Part shown: in pieces, positions 1 to 7,741 of the stretch
Layout of the letters: every line of letters begins with the position of its first letter
Position numbering within the stretch: position 1 is the first letter of the stretch
NCBI RefSeq assembly: GCF_902859805.1
Contig: NZ_CADIKC010000020.1
Coordinates: 27,708-91,707, forward strand
Reading direction: 5' to 3'
Source: Paraburkholderia sediminicola
Lineage (GTDB): Bacteria; Pseudomonadota; Gammaproteobacteria; Burkholderiales; Burkholderiaceae
Length of the DNA stretch: 64,000 nt
The notes under the pieces: model-generated
What the model was told of the DNA's origin: nothing
Seen by the model: only the letters and a program-made list of their open reading frames with translations
Database searches by the model: none
Translations under genes and position numbers: made by a program

Positions 1-1
1 G

Positions 2-1171
2 CTCGTGCTGACGCCGGCGTTGACTGAACTGTTGCCGCGCTCCGGGTACGCCGCGACGCCCGCGAATGTCGGCCTCGCCGGTTCGATTCTGTTCGCGCTG
101 TTTCTGGTCGGCTGGGGGCTGTCGTTCATCTGGGGACCGCTGGCGGACCGCTTCGGCCGCACCAAGGTACTGGCAGGCACCATTTTCACGTTCGCCATTT
201 TCACGGGACTTGCGGCGACCTCGCACAACGTGTGGGAGCTTGCCATCTATCGCTTCATTGCCGGGGTCGGCATTGGCGGCGAGTGGGCGTTGGCGGGGAC
301 GTATGTGGCCGAGTCATGGCCGGAAGATCGCCGCAAGATGGGCGCGGGCTATCTGCAAACGGGCTATTACGCCGGGTTCTTTCTGGCGGCCGCGCTCAAC
401 TACACGATCGGCGTGCACTACGGCTGGCGCGCGATGTTCCTGACCGGCGCGGTGCCGGTCGTGGTCGCGATTCTGGTGCTGCTGCGTGTGAAGGAGACGG
501 AGAAGTGGCAGAAGGCGGAAGCCGGCACAGTGCGCACCAAACCGCTGCGCGAAATTTTTGGACCGACGTATCGGCGCCGCACATGGGTCGCGTGCATTCT
601 GCTGACGATCGCGATTATCGGTTTGTGGGCGGGCGCGGTGTACGAGCCATCGGCTGTGATCCAGCTGGCGACGAAAGCCGGCATGGCGAAGAACGATGCG
701 ATCCGGACCGCGTCGCTGGCAACCGGCCTGCTGTCGATTTCGACGATTCTCGGCTGTCTCGCGTTGCCGCCGCTGGCGGAGCGCTTTGGTCGCAAGAAGA
801 CGCTGGCGTTTTACTTCGCGGGTATGGCGGTGGCGATTGTCGGCAGTTTCGGCTGGGCGTTTTATTTGCCGAATGGGCTCGCGCCATTTATTGCGTGGCT
901 TTGCGTGCTGGGTTTCTTCGGCGGTAATTTCGCGCTGTTCAGCTTGTGGCTGCCTGAGCAGTTCGAGACCCGCGTACGGGCCACGGCGTTTGCGTTCTGT
1001 ACGTCGTTCGGACGGTTCGTCGGGGCTGGCGTGAACTTTTTGCTGGGCGCGGCGGTGTTGCATATGCATACGCTGGGCGTACCGGTGGCGCTCACGGCGC
1101 TGGCGTTTATCGTCGGTCTGTTCGTGATTCCGTTTGCACCGGAGACGAAGGGAGAGGTGTTGCCGCAGTAA
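2..1171 (+). CDS. MFS transporter, 5'-truncated by the window edge
   Basis: Inner-membrane secondary carrier of the major facilitator superfamily, of the metabolite:H+ symporter type. About 389 residues are visible. The frame is open to the left edge and the first clear membrane helix corresponds to TM2, so the true start lies upstream. The loop 2-3 signature GPLADRFGRTK is present near residue 47, and its counterpart PPLAERFGRKKT introduces the second half, so both six-helix halves are represented. The motif GIGGEWALAG follows in TM4. The C-terminus (PETKGEVLPQ) is the usual end of sugar or aromatic-acid symporters. The substrate cannot be told from sequence and there is no catabolic neighbour in view. 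Confidence 0.88.
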   Translation, partial: LVLTPALTELLPRSGYAATPANVGLAGSILFALFLVGWGLSFIWGPLADRFGRTKVLAGTIFTFAIFTGLAATSHNVWELAIYRFIAGVGIGGEWALAGTYVAESWPEDRRKMGAGYLQTGYYAGFFLAAALNYTIGVHYGWRAMFLTGAVPVVVAILVLLRVKETEKWQKAEAGTVRTKPLREIFGPTYRRRTWVACILLTIAIIGLWAGAVYEPSAVIQLATKAGMAKNDAIRTASLATGLLSISTILGCLALPPLAERFGRKKTLAFYFAGMAVAIVGSFGWAFYLPNGLAPFIAWLCVLGFFGGNFALFSLWLPEQFETRVRATAFAFCTSFGRFVGAGVNFLLGAAVLHMHTLGVPVALTALAFIVGLFVIPFAPETKGEVLPQ

Positions 1172-1259
1172 GGTTGGCCGTTTGGCTGAGTGGCGGGCGT
1201 GGGCGGCGGCAGGCATGCTTTCTATTGGTTAGACGACGCGTTCCTCCGCCGTTTTGGGT

Positions 1260-1288
1260 TTGTTGATTTGTACGGTAATCTGTACAAT
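1260..1288 (+). promoter_or_regulatory. Promoter with YefM-type paired operator
   Basis: A -35 like TTGTTG (1260-1265) and a -10 like TACAAT (1283-1288) are separated by 17 bp. Embedded in them are TGTACG (1269-1274) and TGTACA (1281-1286), two half-repeats 12 bp apart that together form the inverted repeat TTGTAC-N8-GTACAA. YefM repressors are known to bind TGTACA-core palindromes about 12 bp apart, so autoregulation of the downstream toxin-antitoxin pair is inferred. The site lies about 150 bp before the antitoxin start, which is longer than usual. Confidence 0.7.
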
Positions 1289-1435
1289 GATTGCTGTTGC
1301 GCAGATATGTTTTTTCTTCTGGGCCACCGGTTCATCTGCCAGCCGCCACGGTGCAAGAAATCAACTCGGCGGTGGAATCGTGTCTAACTTTTGACAGGAG
1401 CGACTGGAGGGAAACCTCTCAGATCGATAAAACGA

Positions 1436-1729
1436 ATGAACGTCCTTACTTACAGCGAGGCGCGTGCCGGCTTTAAGCAAGCGATGGACGACGTCTGCCG
1501 CGATCACACGCCCATGCTGATAACCCGACAGGGCGGAGAAAATGTGGTCATGGTTTCGCTCGAGGATTTCAATGCGATGCAGGAGACCTTGTATCTGTTG
1601 AGTTCGTCGAAGAACGCCCAGCGGCTCGCTAAATCTATCGCTCAATTGAACGCCGGCGGTGCGACTGCGCGCGAACTGCTGACCGATGAACAAACAGAAA
1701 AGCCGCAACGAGGAGGCCGCAAAGGCTGA
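1436..1729 (+). CDS. yefM: YefM/Phd-family antitoxin
   Basis: Antitoxin of a type II toxin-antitoxin pair (97 residues). It should neutralise the YoeB-like toxin by binding and repress the operon by binding DNA. The N-terminal Phd/YefM fold is plain: MNVLTYSEARAGF, then PMLITRQGGENVVMVSLEDF around residues 26-46. The acidic, polar C-terminal tail is where YefM proteins contact the toxin. ATG 1436 was chosen because it gives the canonical N-terminus; an in-frame TTG at 1391 would add 15 unrelated residues. The 3' end overlaps the toxin frame by up to 44 bases, implying translational coupling. Confidence 0.88.
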   Translation: MNVLTYSEARAGFKQAMDDVCRDHTPMLITRQGGENVVMVSLEDFNAMQETLYLLSSSKNAQRLAKSIAQLNAGGATARELLTDEQTEKPQRGGRKG

Positions 1730-1991
1730 TAGTGTTTTTATGTTCACCGACGACGCGTGGCACGACTATTTGTATTGGCAAGCTACTGACCGAAAAGTCT
1801 TGCGTAAGATCAACACGTTGCTAGAGGAATGTCGGCGCGATCCTTATCGCGGTACTGGAAAACCAGAGGCGTTAGTTGGAAGCTTAAGCGGGTTCTGGTC
1901 GCGACGTATTACGCACGCAGATCGTCTGGTCTACTTGCCGAGAGACGGAAAGATCTACGTGATTGCCTGCCGTTTTCACTACGACGACTAA
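1686..1991 (+). CDS. yoeB: YoeB/Txe-family toxin (ribosome-dependent mRNA endonuclease)
   Basis: Toxin partner of the preceding antitoxin. YoeB enzymes bind the ribosomal A site and cleave mRNA. The family core begins at MFTDDAWHDYLYWQ. The residues equivalent to the YoeB catalytic set are visible: Glu in GKPEAL, Arg in ADRLVY, and the terminal His-Tyr in CRFHY, here followed by two extra Asp residues. The start is ambiguous. ATG 1686 overlaps the antitoxin in the usual way and gives 101 residues. ATG 1740 gives 83 residues, the normal YoeB length, but the AGGAGG at 1711-1716 is about 23 bases from it. All active-site residues are intact, so the toxin is probably functional. Confidence 0.87.
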   Translation: MNKQKSRNEEAAKADSVFMFTDDAWHDYLYWQATDRKVLRKINTLLEECRRDPYRGTGKPEALVGSLSGFWSRRITHADRLVYLPRDGKIYVIACRFHYDD

Positions 1992-1996
1992 AGCAG

Positions 1997-2028
1997 GAAA
2001 CCGGGCACATGGCCCGGTTTCTTCGTTT
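1997..2028 (+). terminator. Rho-independent terminator of the toxin-antitoxin operon
   Basis: A 10-bp perfect stem, GAAACCGGGC pairing with GCCCGGTTTC, with a five-base loop, is followed by TTCGTTT. It begins six bases after the toxin stop codon. It also separates the operon from the convergent TonB receptor gene, and the A-rich left flank may allow weak function on the other strand. Confidence 0.8.
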
Positions 2029-2069
2029 ATGGCATCAATGCGTGCAGCACACGCCACGCGTCACACCCC

Positions 2070-4208
2070 TCACATATGCCACCTTGCCGACACCGTCAGC
2101 GTACGCGGCGCGCCCGGCATGTTGTACATATCCGCGTTGCCATGCGCCGCGATGAAATATTTGCGGTCGAACAGATTATCCAGCGTCAATGCAACGTCCA
2201 CATTCTTGCCGTGATACCCCGCGCCGAGATCGAACGTCACGAACGAAGGCAACGTAACCGCGTCGCTCGCCGAGGTATAACGCGCCGACTGGAACTGCGC
2301 ACCGCCTGCCGCGTAGAACCCGTACTTCAGATCGCGCTTGATCCACACGCTCGCGCTATGACGCGGCATCAATCCCGGCGTGTTGTTGTGCAGCACCAGC
2401 CCGGCTGAACTCGCTTGCGGCGAGCCGTCCACATTCCCGTTCAGGTACGCATATCCTGCGTACACGGACCACTTCGGCGCGATTTCACCCGTTGTGGATA
2501 GCTCCAGCCCGCGCACGTGCTGCGTGCCGATCGGCAGCGCGTAAGTCGGGTTGGACGGATCGGCGATCTGCTGATTGGTCTGCTTCATATCGAACAGCGC
2601 GACACTCGCGCTTGCGCGGCCCAGATCGAATTTCGAGCCGATTTCGAAGCTGGTGGTCTTTTGCGGCGCCAGCGCCGAACCGTTGGCGAACGCGCCGCTG
2701 CTGATCAGCGTATCGGCGAGCGGCGAGAACGACTGGCTATACGACGCGTACAGCGACACCCAGTCGAGCGGTTCGTAAATCAGACCGACACGCGGACTCC
2801 ACGCGCGATCCGTGCGGTCCAGATTCACATGAGCCGAGGTGTAGTCGTTGCGGGTCTGCGTCAGGTAGTCGAAGCGCAGGCCGGCAAGGATCTTCCAGTG
2901 TTCAGTCAGCGAGATCAGGTCCTGCGCGTAGACGCCGGCGAGTCCCAGGACGGTCGATGCATTCGTCTTGGCTGCCGTGCCCGGCTTCACACCCGGCAAA
3001 TCGATGAGTTGCGGATCGTACAGGTTGTACGTTGCGACCTTGTTGGTCGAATAGATGGTGTCGAATTTCTGCTGTTGTGACAGCTCGACGCCGTATAGCA
3101 GTTCGTGCTTCATGCCGAACAGCGTCGTTTTCTGCGTCAATTCGAACAGGCCGTCCACGCCGTGATCCTGGCGGAAGCGGGTGCTTTGATCGAGCGTGAC
3201 GACCGGATTCGACGCCGTTTTGATCGGCTCATACGTCACGTAGTTTTTGCGTTCGAGCGAGAAGTCGTACGCGCGCACCGCAGTGTGCAACGACAGCGAA
3301 TCGTTGAAGCGGTGATCGAGCGACACAGTCGCGCTCTTCGCATCCACGTCGTTATAGGAGGTGTTCGCTGCGTCCGCCGAACCGTAATACGTGTTGATCG
3401 GCACATTGACCGAACGGCCGAGATAGGCGGGCAAGCCCTGATCCGAGGTACGGCGGTCGTGCAGATAGTCGGCTTCGATATTAAGGATGGTGTCCTTATC
3501 GATGCGGAATTGCGCGGACGGCGCCACTGCCTGTCGATTCAACTGGAACTGATCGCGAAAGCTGTTCGAGTTTTCGGCAGCGCCGGTAATACGAAAACGC
3601 GCCGCATCGTTCGCATTCCAGCCGAGATCGAATTCGCCGCGCCGTTCGCCTTCGGTGCCGAGCGTCACGCCCACAGCCTGCTGTGGATTCGCCGTCGGCT
3701 TCTTCAGTACGCGGTTGATCAGGCCGCCGGCCGAGCCGCGTCCATAGAGCACGGCCGCCGGTCCCTTCAGCACGTCGACGCGTTCGACGTTCGACAGATC
3801 ACGGTAGTAGAGCGCGTCGTCACGAATACCGTCGACGTATTGATCGGTGATGTTGTTGAAGCCGCGCAGGGTGATCTGGTCGCGCTGACCATCGCCGACC
3901 GAAAAGCCGATGCCCGGTACATTGCGCAACGCGTCCTGCAGCGAGGTCGCGTTCTGTTCGTCGAGCAGTGCGCGCGGCACAACGTTGACCGTTTGCGGCA
4001 CGTCCATGAGCGACATGTTCATCTTCGTCGCGGTATTCGAGGTGCTCGAATCGTACGAGCGATCGGCCGCGGCCTGGACTGCGATGGCAGGCAGCGTGCT
4101 GTCGGCCGAGGCGGCAGCGGATGAAGCTTCCTGCGCCAGCAAAGGTTTAGCGCTGGCAAGAGAGGTGGCGAGCAGCAGCGCCCGGTAAGTATTCTTTTTG
4201 ACGTTCAT
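2070..4208 (-). CDS. TonB-dependent siderophore receptor (Fiu/FhuE-like)
   Basis: Outer-membrane ferric-siderophore importer of 712 residues, energised by TonB-ExbB-ExbD. ATG 4208 was chosen because it gives a clean signal peptide (MNVKKNTYRALLLATSLASA to LLAQ); an in-frame extension to 4331 adds Arg/Pro-rich sequence with no such features. A TonB-box-like TLPAIAVQ lies near residue 38. The plug domain follows, with VPQTVNVVPRALL, DALRNVPGIGF, LRGFNNITDQYVDGIRD and VLKGPAAVLYGRGSAGGLIN, and then the 22-strand barrel. The plug most resembles catecholate receptors such as Fiu. The ligand is not determinable. A Fur box lies about 345 bp upstream with no gene between, supporting iron repression. 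Confidence 0.9.
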   Translation of the reverse strand: MNVKKNTYRALLLATSLASAKPLLAQEASSAAASADSTLPAIAVQAAADRSYDSSTSNTATKMNMSLMDVPQTVNVVPRALLDEQNATSLQDALRNVPGIGFSVGDGQRDQITLRGFNNITDQYVDGIRDDALYYRDLSNVERVDVLKGPAAVLYGRGSAGGLINRVLKKPTANPQQAVGVTLGTEGERRGEFDLGWNANDAARFRITGAAENSNSFRDQFQLNRQAVAPSAQFRIDKDTILNIEADYLHDRRTSDQGLPAYLGRSVNVPINTYYGSADAANTSYNDVDAKSATVSLDHRFNDSLSLHTAVRAYDFSLERKNYVTYEPIKTASNPVVTLDQSTRFRQDHGVDGLFELTQKTTLFGMKHELLYGVELSQQQKFDTIYSTNKVATYNLYDPQLIDLPGVKPGTAAKTNASTVLGLAGVYAQDLISLTEHWKILAGLRFDYLTQTRNDYTSAHVNLDRTDRAWSPRVGLIYEPLDWVSLYASYSQSFSPLADTLISSGAFANGSALAPQKTTSFEIGSKFDLGRASASVALFDMKQTNQQIADPSNPTYALPIGTQHVRGLELSTTGEIAPKWSVYAGYAYLNGNVDGSPQASSAGLVLHNNTPGLMPRHSASVWIKRDLKYGFYAAGGAQFQSARYTSASDAVTLPSFVTFDLGAGYHGKNVDVALTLDNLFDRKYFIAAHGNADMYNMPGAPRTLTVSARWHM

Positions 4209-4721
4209 GGCGACGTTCTTCGAGTATGGATCGGTGGTGTTTTTGGTTTTGGCGTACAGCGGAAGCGGTGCTACAAAAACGCGAGGCGGGCGCAAAACGA
4301 GGCGCAAAGCGAGGCACAAGCAGATGCGCACGGCAAGGCAAAGCCCGCGTGGTCGGTCAGGCGAGACGAAGTGGCAATTTCCCCTGTTGCTGTTGAATGA
4401 ATTCGAAAATCGAAACGGCCGGGGCGCCGTGCGTCAACGCGAAATGCGCTGGCGTGACATCGGCTGCCTCGGAATGGCATGTCGATGTGGGGATGGGAGG
4501 TGCTGCAGAAGCCGGATCAGTGCCCGGCTTGTAATATTTTGAAAGTATAAACGAGAACGATTCTCGATTGTGCGGAATGAATGGAAAATGTGGGTTTTTT
4601 GCAGGGATTTTCGCGGTGAAACGAAAGCAACAGCCGGGAACGCGGGCCTTCGTGAGGAGCCAGTCAGCGGCCTGCGCCAGGCGTGCAACCCACTCGGCGC
4701 GGCCGGCCTACTGCTTAAGGC
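4209..4721. other. Intergenic region with long leader of the siderophore receptor
   Basis: This 513-base stretch has no convincing gene. It holds the Fur-like palindrome at 4552-4566 and a TATACT -10-like element beside it (4545-4550, read on the minus strand). Transcription from there would give a leader of about 340 nt before the receptor start, unusually long for a TonB receptor. No riboswitch class was recognised. Confidence 0.5.
4552..4566 (-). promoter_or_regulatory. Fur box upstream of the TonB receptor
   Basis: Perfect inverted repeat CGAGAA-CGA-TTCTCG. The core GAGAACGATTC matches the Burkholderia/Pseudomonas type of Fur site, and the same 11-mer recurs at 14858-14868 before the iron ABC cluster. 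It abuts a TATACT -10-like element on the minus strand, a position suited to repression. Confidence 0.72.
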
Positions 4722-5642
4722 TCAATCGGCGTGACGCCGTGCACGTGCGCCGGGGCGCAACATCGAAAGCAGCGGCCAGCCGAGATTCACGCCGAGACTC
4801 GCGATGACGATCAATGCCATGCCCGCGAGTTGCGGCAGCGAGAGCGCCCGTCCATACACAACCGCGTCGACCACGATCGCCGTCAGCGGATAGACGAACA
4901 GCAGCACAGCGATGATCGGTGTGGTCAGTTTCGGCAGCGCGCCGTAGATCAGCACATACGACAATCCGGTATGCAGCACGCCCATGCCGACCAGCCAGAA
5001 CCACTGCATCGGCCCGATATGCACGGCGGTAAGCGGCGCAATGAAGGGCAGGCACACCACGCCGACCGCGCATTGGGCGAGCGTCAGCAGATGCGGCCGC
5101 AAATTGCCGAGTCCTTTGGCAATCAGCGTGACGCTCGCATACAGCACCGAACCCGCCAATGCTTCGCCGATACCGATCAGATAGCTCGAATGCCCCTGTA
5201 GATTCGCGGTAGCCGCGACGCCCGAGGCCAGAACAAGCCCGACGAACGCCGTTGCGATCCAGCCGAGCCGGTCGACGCCGAGTCGCTCGTTGAACAGCGC
5301 CGCGCCCATCAGCACGACCCAGAACGGCTGCACATGAAACACCACGGTCGCCACCGCAATGCTGGTGCGGTGAATTGCATCGAAGAAGCCGACCCACTGC
5401 GTGACCATCAACACGCCGGAGATCAGCGCGAGCGCGACGGTGCGGCGCGTGAAATGCGCACGCGTGAAGAAACCTTTCCACGCGCAGTACGCCGCGAGCG
5501 AGAGGAAACCGAACAGGCAGCGAAAGAACACCAGCGTCAGCGCGCCGAGCCGCGCTTCCTCGACGAAGATACCGAGCGTGCCCATCAAAAGCCCGCCGCT
5601 GGCCAGCGTAATGGCGCCTTGTTGACGTTGGGTGAGGGACAT
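4722..5642 (-). CDS. DMT-superfamily (EamA) transporter
   Basis: Inner-membrane permease of 306 residues with ten predicted helices in two EamA repeats: residues about 10-135, ending with the helix-loop WIATAFVGLVLASG, and about 155-295, ending with GMALIVIASLGVNL. Such proteins usually export small metabolites or amino acids. ATG 5642 gives MSLTQRQQGAI just before TM1; upstream in-frame ATGs add about 40 polar residues and run into the divergent LysR gene. Divergent pairing with the LysR regulator suggests that regulator controls it. The substrate is unknown. Confidence 0.87.
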   Translation of the reverse strand: MSLTQRQQGAITLASGGLLMGTLGIFVEEARLGALTLVFFRCLFGFLSLAAYCAWKGFFTRAHFTRRTVALALISGVLMVTQWVGFFDAIHRTSIAVATVVFHVQPFWVVLMGAALFNERLGVDRLGWIATAFVGLVLASGVAATANLQGHSSYLIGIGEALAGSVLYASVTLIAKGLGNLRPHLLTLAQCAVGVVCLPFIAPLTAVHIGPMQWFWLVGMGVLHTGLSYVLIYGALPKLTTPIIAVLLFVYPLTAIVVDAVVYGRALSLPQLAGMALIVIASLGVNLGWPLLSMLRPGARARRHAD

Positions 5643-5756
5643 GCGAAGCGGCTCCGGAAGTGGGTCACAGAAGGTGGAGCCACAAGTATTGCGCGCCTTG
5701 CGCGGCATCGACAAACGAATTAAATTGAGAAATTCCATAAGCTGGATTGATAAATC

Positions 5757-6632
5757 ATGCACCCCGAATTCGACGTCGATTTATTGCGAACTTTCGTCGC
5801 GGTGGTGGAAACGGGCAGTTTCACGAAGGCTTCGACGACCGTGCATCGCTCGCAGGCGGCGGTCAGCATGCAGATCAAGCGGCTCGAAACCATGCTCGGC
5901 ACCACGTTGTTCGCGCGCAATACGCGCAATCTCTCGCTGACGCGGCCCGGCAATACGCTGCTCGAATATGCGCGGCGTGTGCTGGCGCTGCATGAGGAGG
6001 CGTGGTCGGCGATCGTGCGGCCCGAGGTAACCGGGCGCGTGGTGCTGGGCGCACCGGACGATTACGTGTCGTCGCTGCTGTCGCCGGTGTTGCGGCGCTT
6101 TTCGAATCTGTATCCGCACGTGGAGATCGAGATCGTCTGCGCGCAGAGCACGTCGCTCGCGCCGATGCTGGCGGACAACAAGATCGATCTCGCCTTCGTC
6201 ACGCGTGACCGCAAACTGCGCGGCGAATTCGTGCGCAGCGAGCCGATGGTGTGGGTGGGGGCGTCGGTGGATACGCCGGTGTTGGCGGCATCGCCGTTGC
6301 CCGTGGGGCTTTACGAGCCTGGTTGCGTCGCGCGCCAGCATACGCTGGCTGCGCTGGACGGCGCGCGTATCCGCTATCGGGCGGCGTTCAGCAGCGCCAG
6401 TCTGATGGGTTTGGTCGCGACGGTGGACGCGGGGCTTTCGGTGATCGCGCTCACGCGTTGCAGCGTGCCTGCGCGGCTGGCGATTCTCGGCGAAGCGCAA
6501 GGCTTGCCGAAGATTGCGCCGCTGGAAATCGTGGTGGCGCGCAGCGCCAAATCGGATCGTCCCACGTGCGATTATCTGGCCGCGCAGATGGTGCAGGATT
6601 TGTCGCTGCGTGCGCAGGCGCGCGGAGCTTGA
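5757..6632 (+). CDS. LysR-family transcriptional regulator
   Basis: 291 residues. The N-terminal winged helix-turn-helix is typical: LLRTFVAVVETGSFTKA, then VSMQIKRLETMLGTTLFAR and LSLTRPG. A periplasmic-binding-protein-like effector domain starts near residue 90 (GRVVLGAPDDY). It is divergent from the EamA transporter with 114 bases between start codons. That gap contains TTCCATAAGCTGGA, which has the T-N11-A shape expected of a LysR site. Control of the transporter is the usual inference; the inducer is unknown. Confidence 0.93.
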   Translation: MHPEFDVDLLRTFVAVVETGSFTKASTTVHRSQAAVSMQIKRLETMLGTTLFARNTRNLSLTRPGNTLLEYARRVLALHEEAWSAIVRPEVTGRVVLGAPDDYVSSLLSPVLRRFSNLYPHVEIEIVCAQSTSLAPMLADNKIDLAFVTRDRKLRGEFVRSEPMVWVGASVDTPVLAASPLPVGLYEPGCVARQHTLAALDGARIRYRAAFSSASLMGLVATVDAGLSVIALTRCSVPARLAILGEAQGLPKIAPLEIVVARSAKSDRPTCDYLAAQMVQDLSLRAQARGA

Positions 6633-6641
6633 CCGCGCCGC

Positions 6642-7700
6642 TCAGCCTCGCGGATAAGCCGTCACCTCGCCATCCACCGCAAGCCGCACGTGTTCGCCCG
6701 GCCGCGGCGACAGATAACCCGGCACGCGAGCGCGCACCACGGTCCGTGCGCCGGACTGCAATTGCAGCGCGACGCCCGCGTCCTGCCCCTGAAAGATCAC
6801 CTCCTGCACGACGGCGTCATGGGACGCCGCGCCATTCGGCATCGTTTCTTCAGCACGCAGCAGACGGATCTGTTCAGGCCGCACCATCACGTCGACTGCG
6901 CCATTGGCCATCGGCTCGCACAGCGGCAAGTCGCCAAGCTCGCAGTCGACGCGATCCTGCTTGACCACGCCCGGCAACAACACCGCTTCACCGACGAACG
7001 ACGCGAGTTCACGCGTCACCGGCCGACGGTACAGCGTTTCCGGCGTCGCTGTCTGGATCAGCCGGCCGTTCCACAGCACCGCGACCTCATGACCGAGCGA
7101 CAGCGCTTCCGATTGATCGTGCGTGACGAGAACGGCAGTCGCGCCCGCCGCGGCCAGGGCGCTTGCCACCGCTTGCCGCGTTTCGAGCCGCAAGGCGGCG
7201 TCGAGCGAGGAGAAAGGTTCGTCGAGCATCACCAGCGTCGGCGACGGCGCGAGTGCGCGAGCCAATGCCACACGCTGCTGCTGACCGCCCGACAATTGCT
7301 GCGGCGCACGCGTGCCGAAGTTCGCCGGCAAGCCGACCAGCTCCAGCAATTCAGCCACGCGATGACGTGCGCGCCGCTGCGTCCGCGGCAAGCCGAACAC
7401 GATGTTGTCCGCCACGGACAGATGCGGAAACAGCGCGCCTTCCTGCGGCACATAGCCGATGCGACGCTGCTCTGAAGGCATATGCAGGTTGTCGCCGGCT
7501 ACACGGCGGCCGTCGATTTCGACGCTGCCGCTATCCGCGCGTTCGAAGCCGCACAACAGACGCAGCAAGGTGGTCTTGCCGCTGCCGGACGGTCCGAGCA
7601 GCGCGAGCAACGTGCCGCGCTCGACGGAGAGATCGATGCCGTGCAGCACCGGATGGCCGTCGAACGATTTTTGCAGGCCGCGGATACGAAGTTCGCTCAT
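6642..7700 (-). CDS. fbpC: Ferric iron ABC transporter ATP-binding protein (FbpC-like)
   Basis: Cytoplasmic ATPase of 352 residues that powers Fe(III) import through the FbpB-type permease encoded just upstream. Walker A is LLGPSGSGKTTLLRL near residue 33, the ABC signature is LSGGQQQRVALARALA, Walker B is LVMLDEPFSSLD, and the H-loop is VLVTHD. A C-terminal TOBE-like domain (VMVRPEQIRLL onward) fits the Fbp/PotA/MalK branch. It is the last gene of a leftward cluster and is separated from the permease gene by 41 bases. Confidence 0.88.
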   Translation of the reverse strand: MSELRIRGLQKSFDGHPVLHGIDLSVERGTLLALLGPSGSGKTTLLRLLCGFERADSGSVEIDGRRVAGDNLHMPSEQRRIGYVPQEGALFPHLSVADNIVFGLPRTQRRARHRVAELLELVGLPANFGTRAPQQLSGGQQQRVALARALAPSPTLVMLDEPFSSLDAALRLETRQAVASALAAAGATAVLVTHDQSEALSLGHEVAVLWNGRLIQTATPETLYRRPVTRELASFVGEAVLLPGVVKQDRVDCELGDLPLCEPMANGAVDVMVRPEQIRLLRAEETMPNGAASHDAVVQEVIFQGQDAGVALQLQSGARTVVRARVPGYLSPRPGEHVRLAVDGEVTAYPRG

Positions 7701-7741
7701 GAAAATCCGATGTCTAGGAGCAGGGCGATAGTGTGCAACGT

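Noticed and set aside
1190..1387. 65-codon frame covering the toxin-antitoxin promoter
   Set aside because: It would place coding sequence over a good promoter/operator and has no ribosome-binding site or homology.
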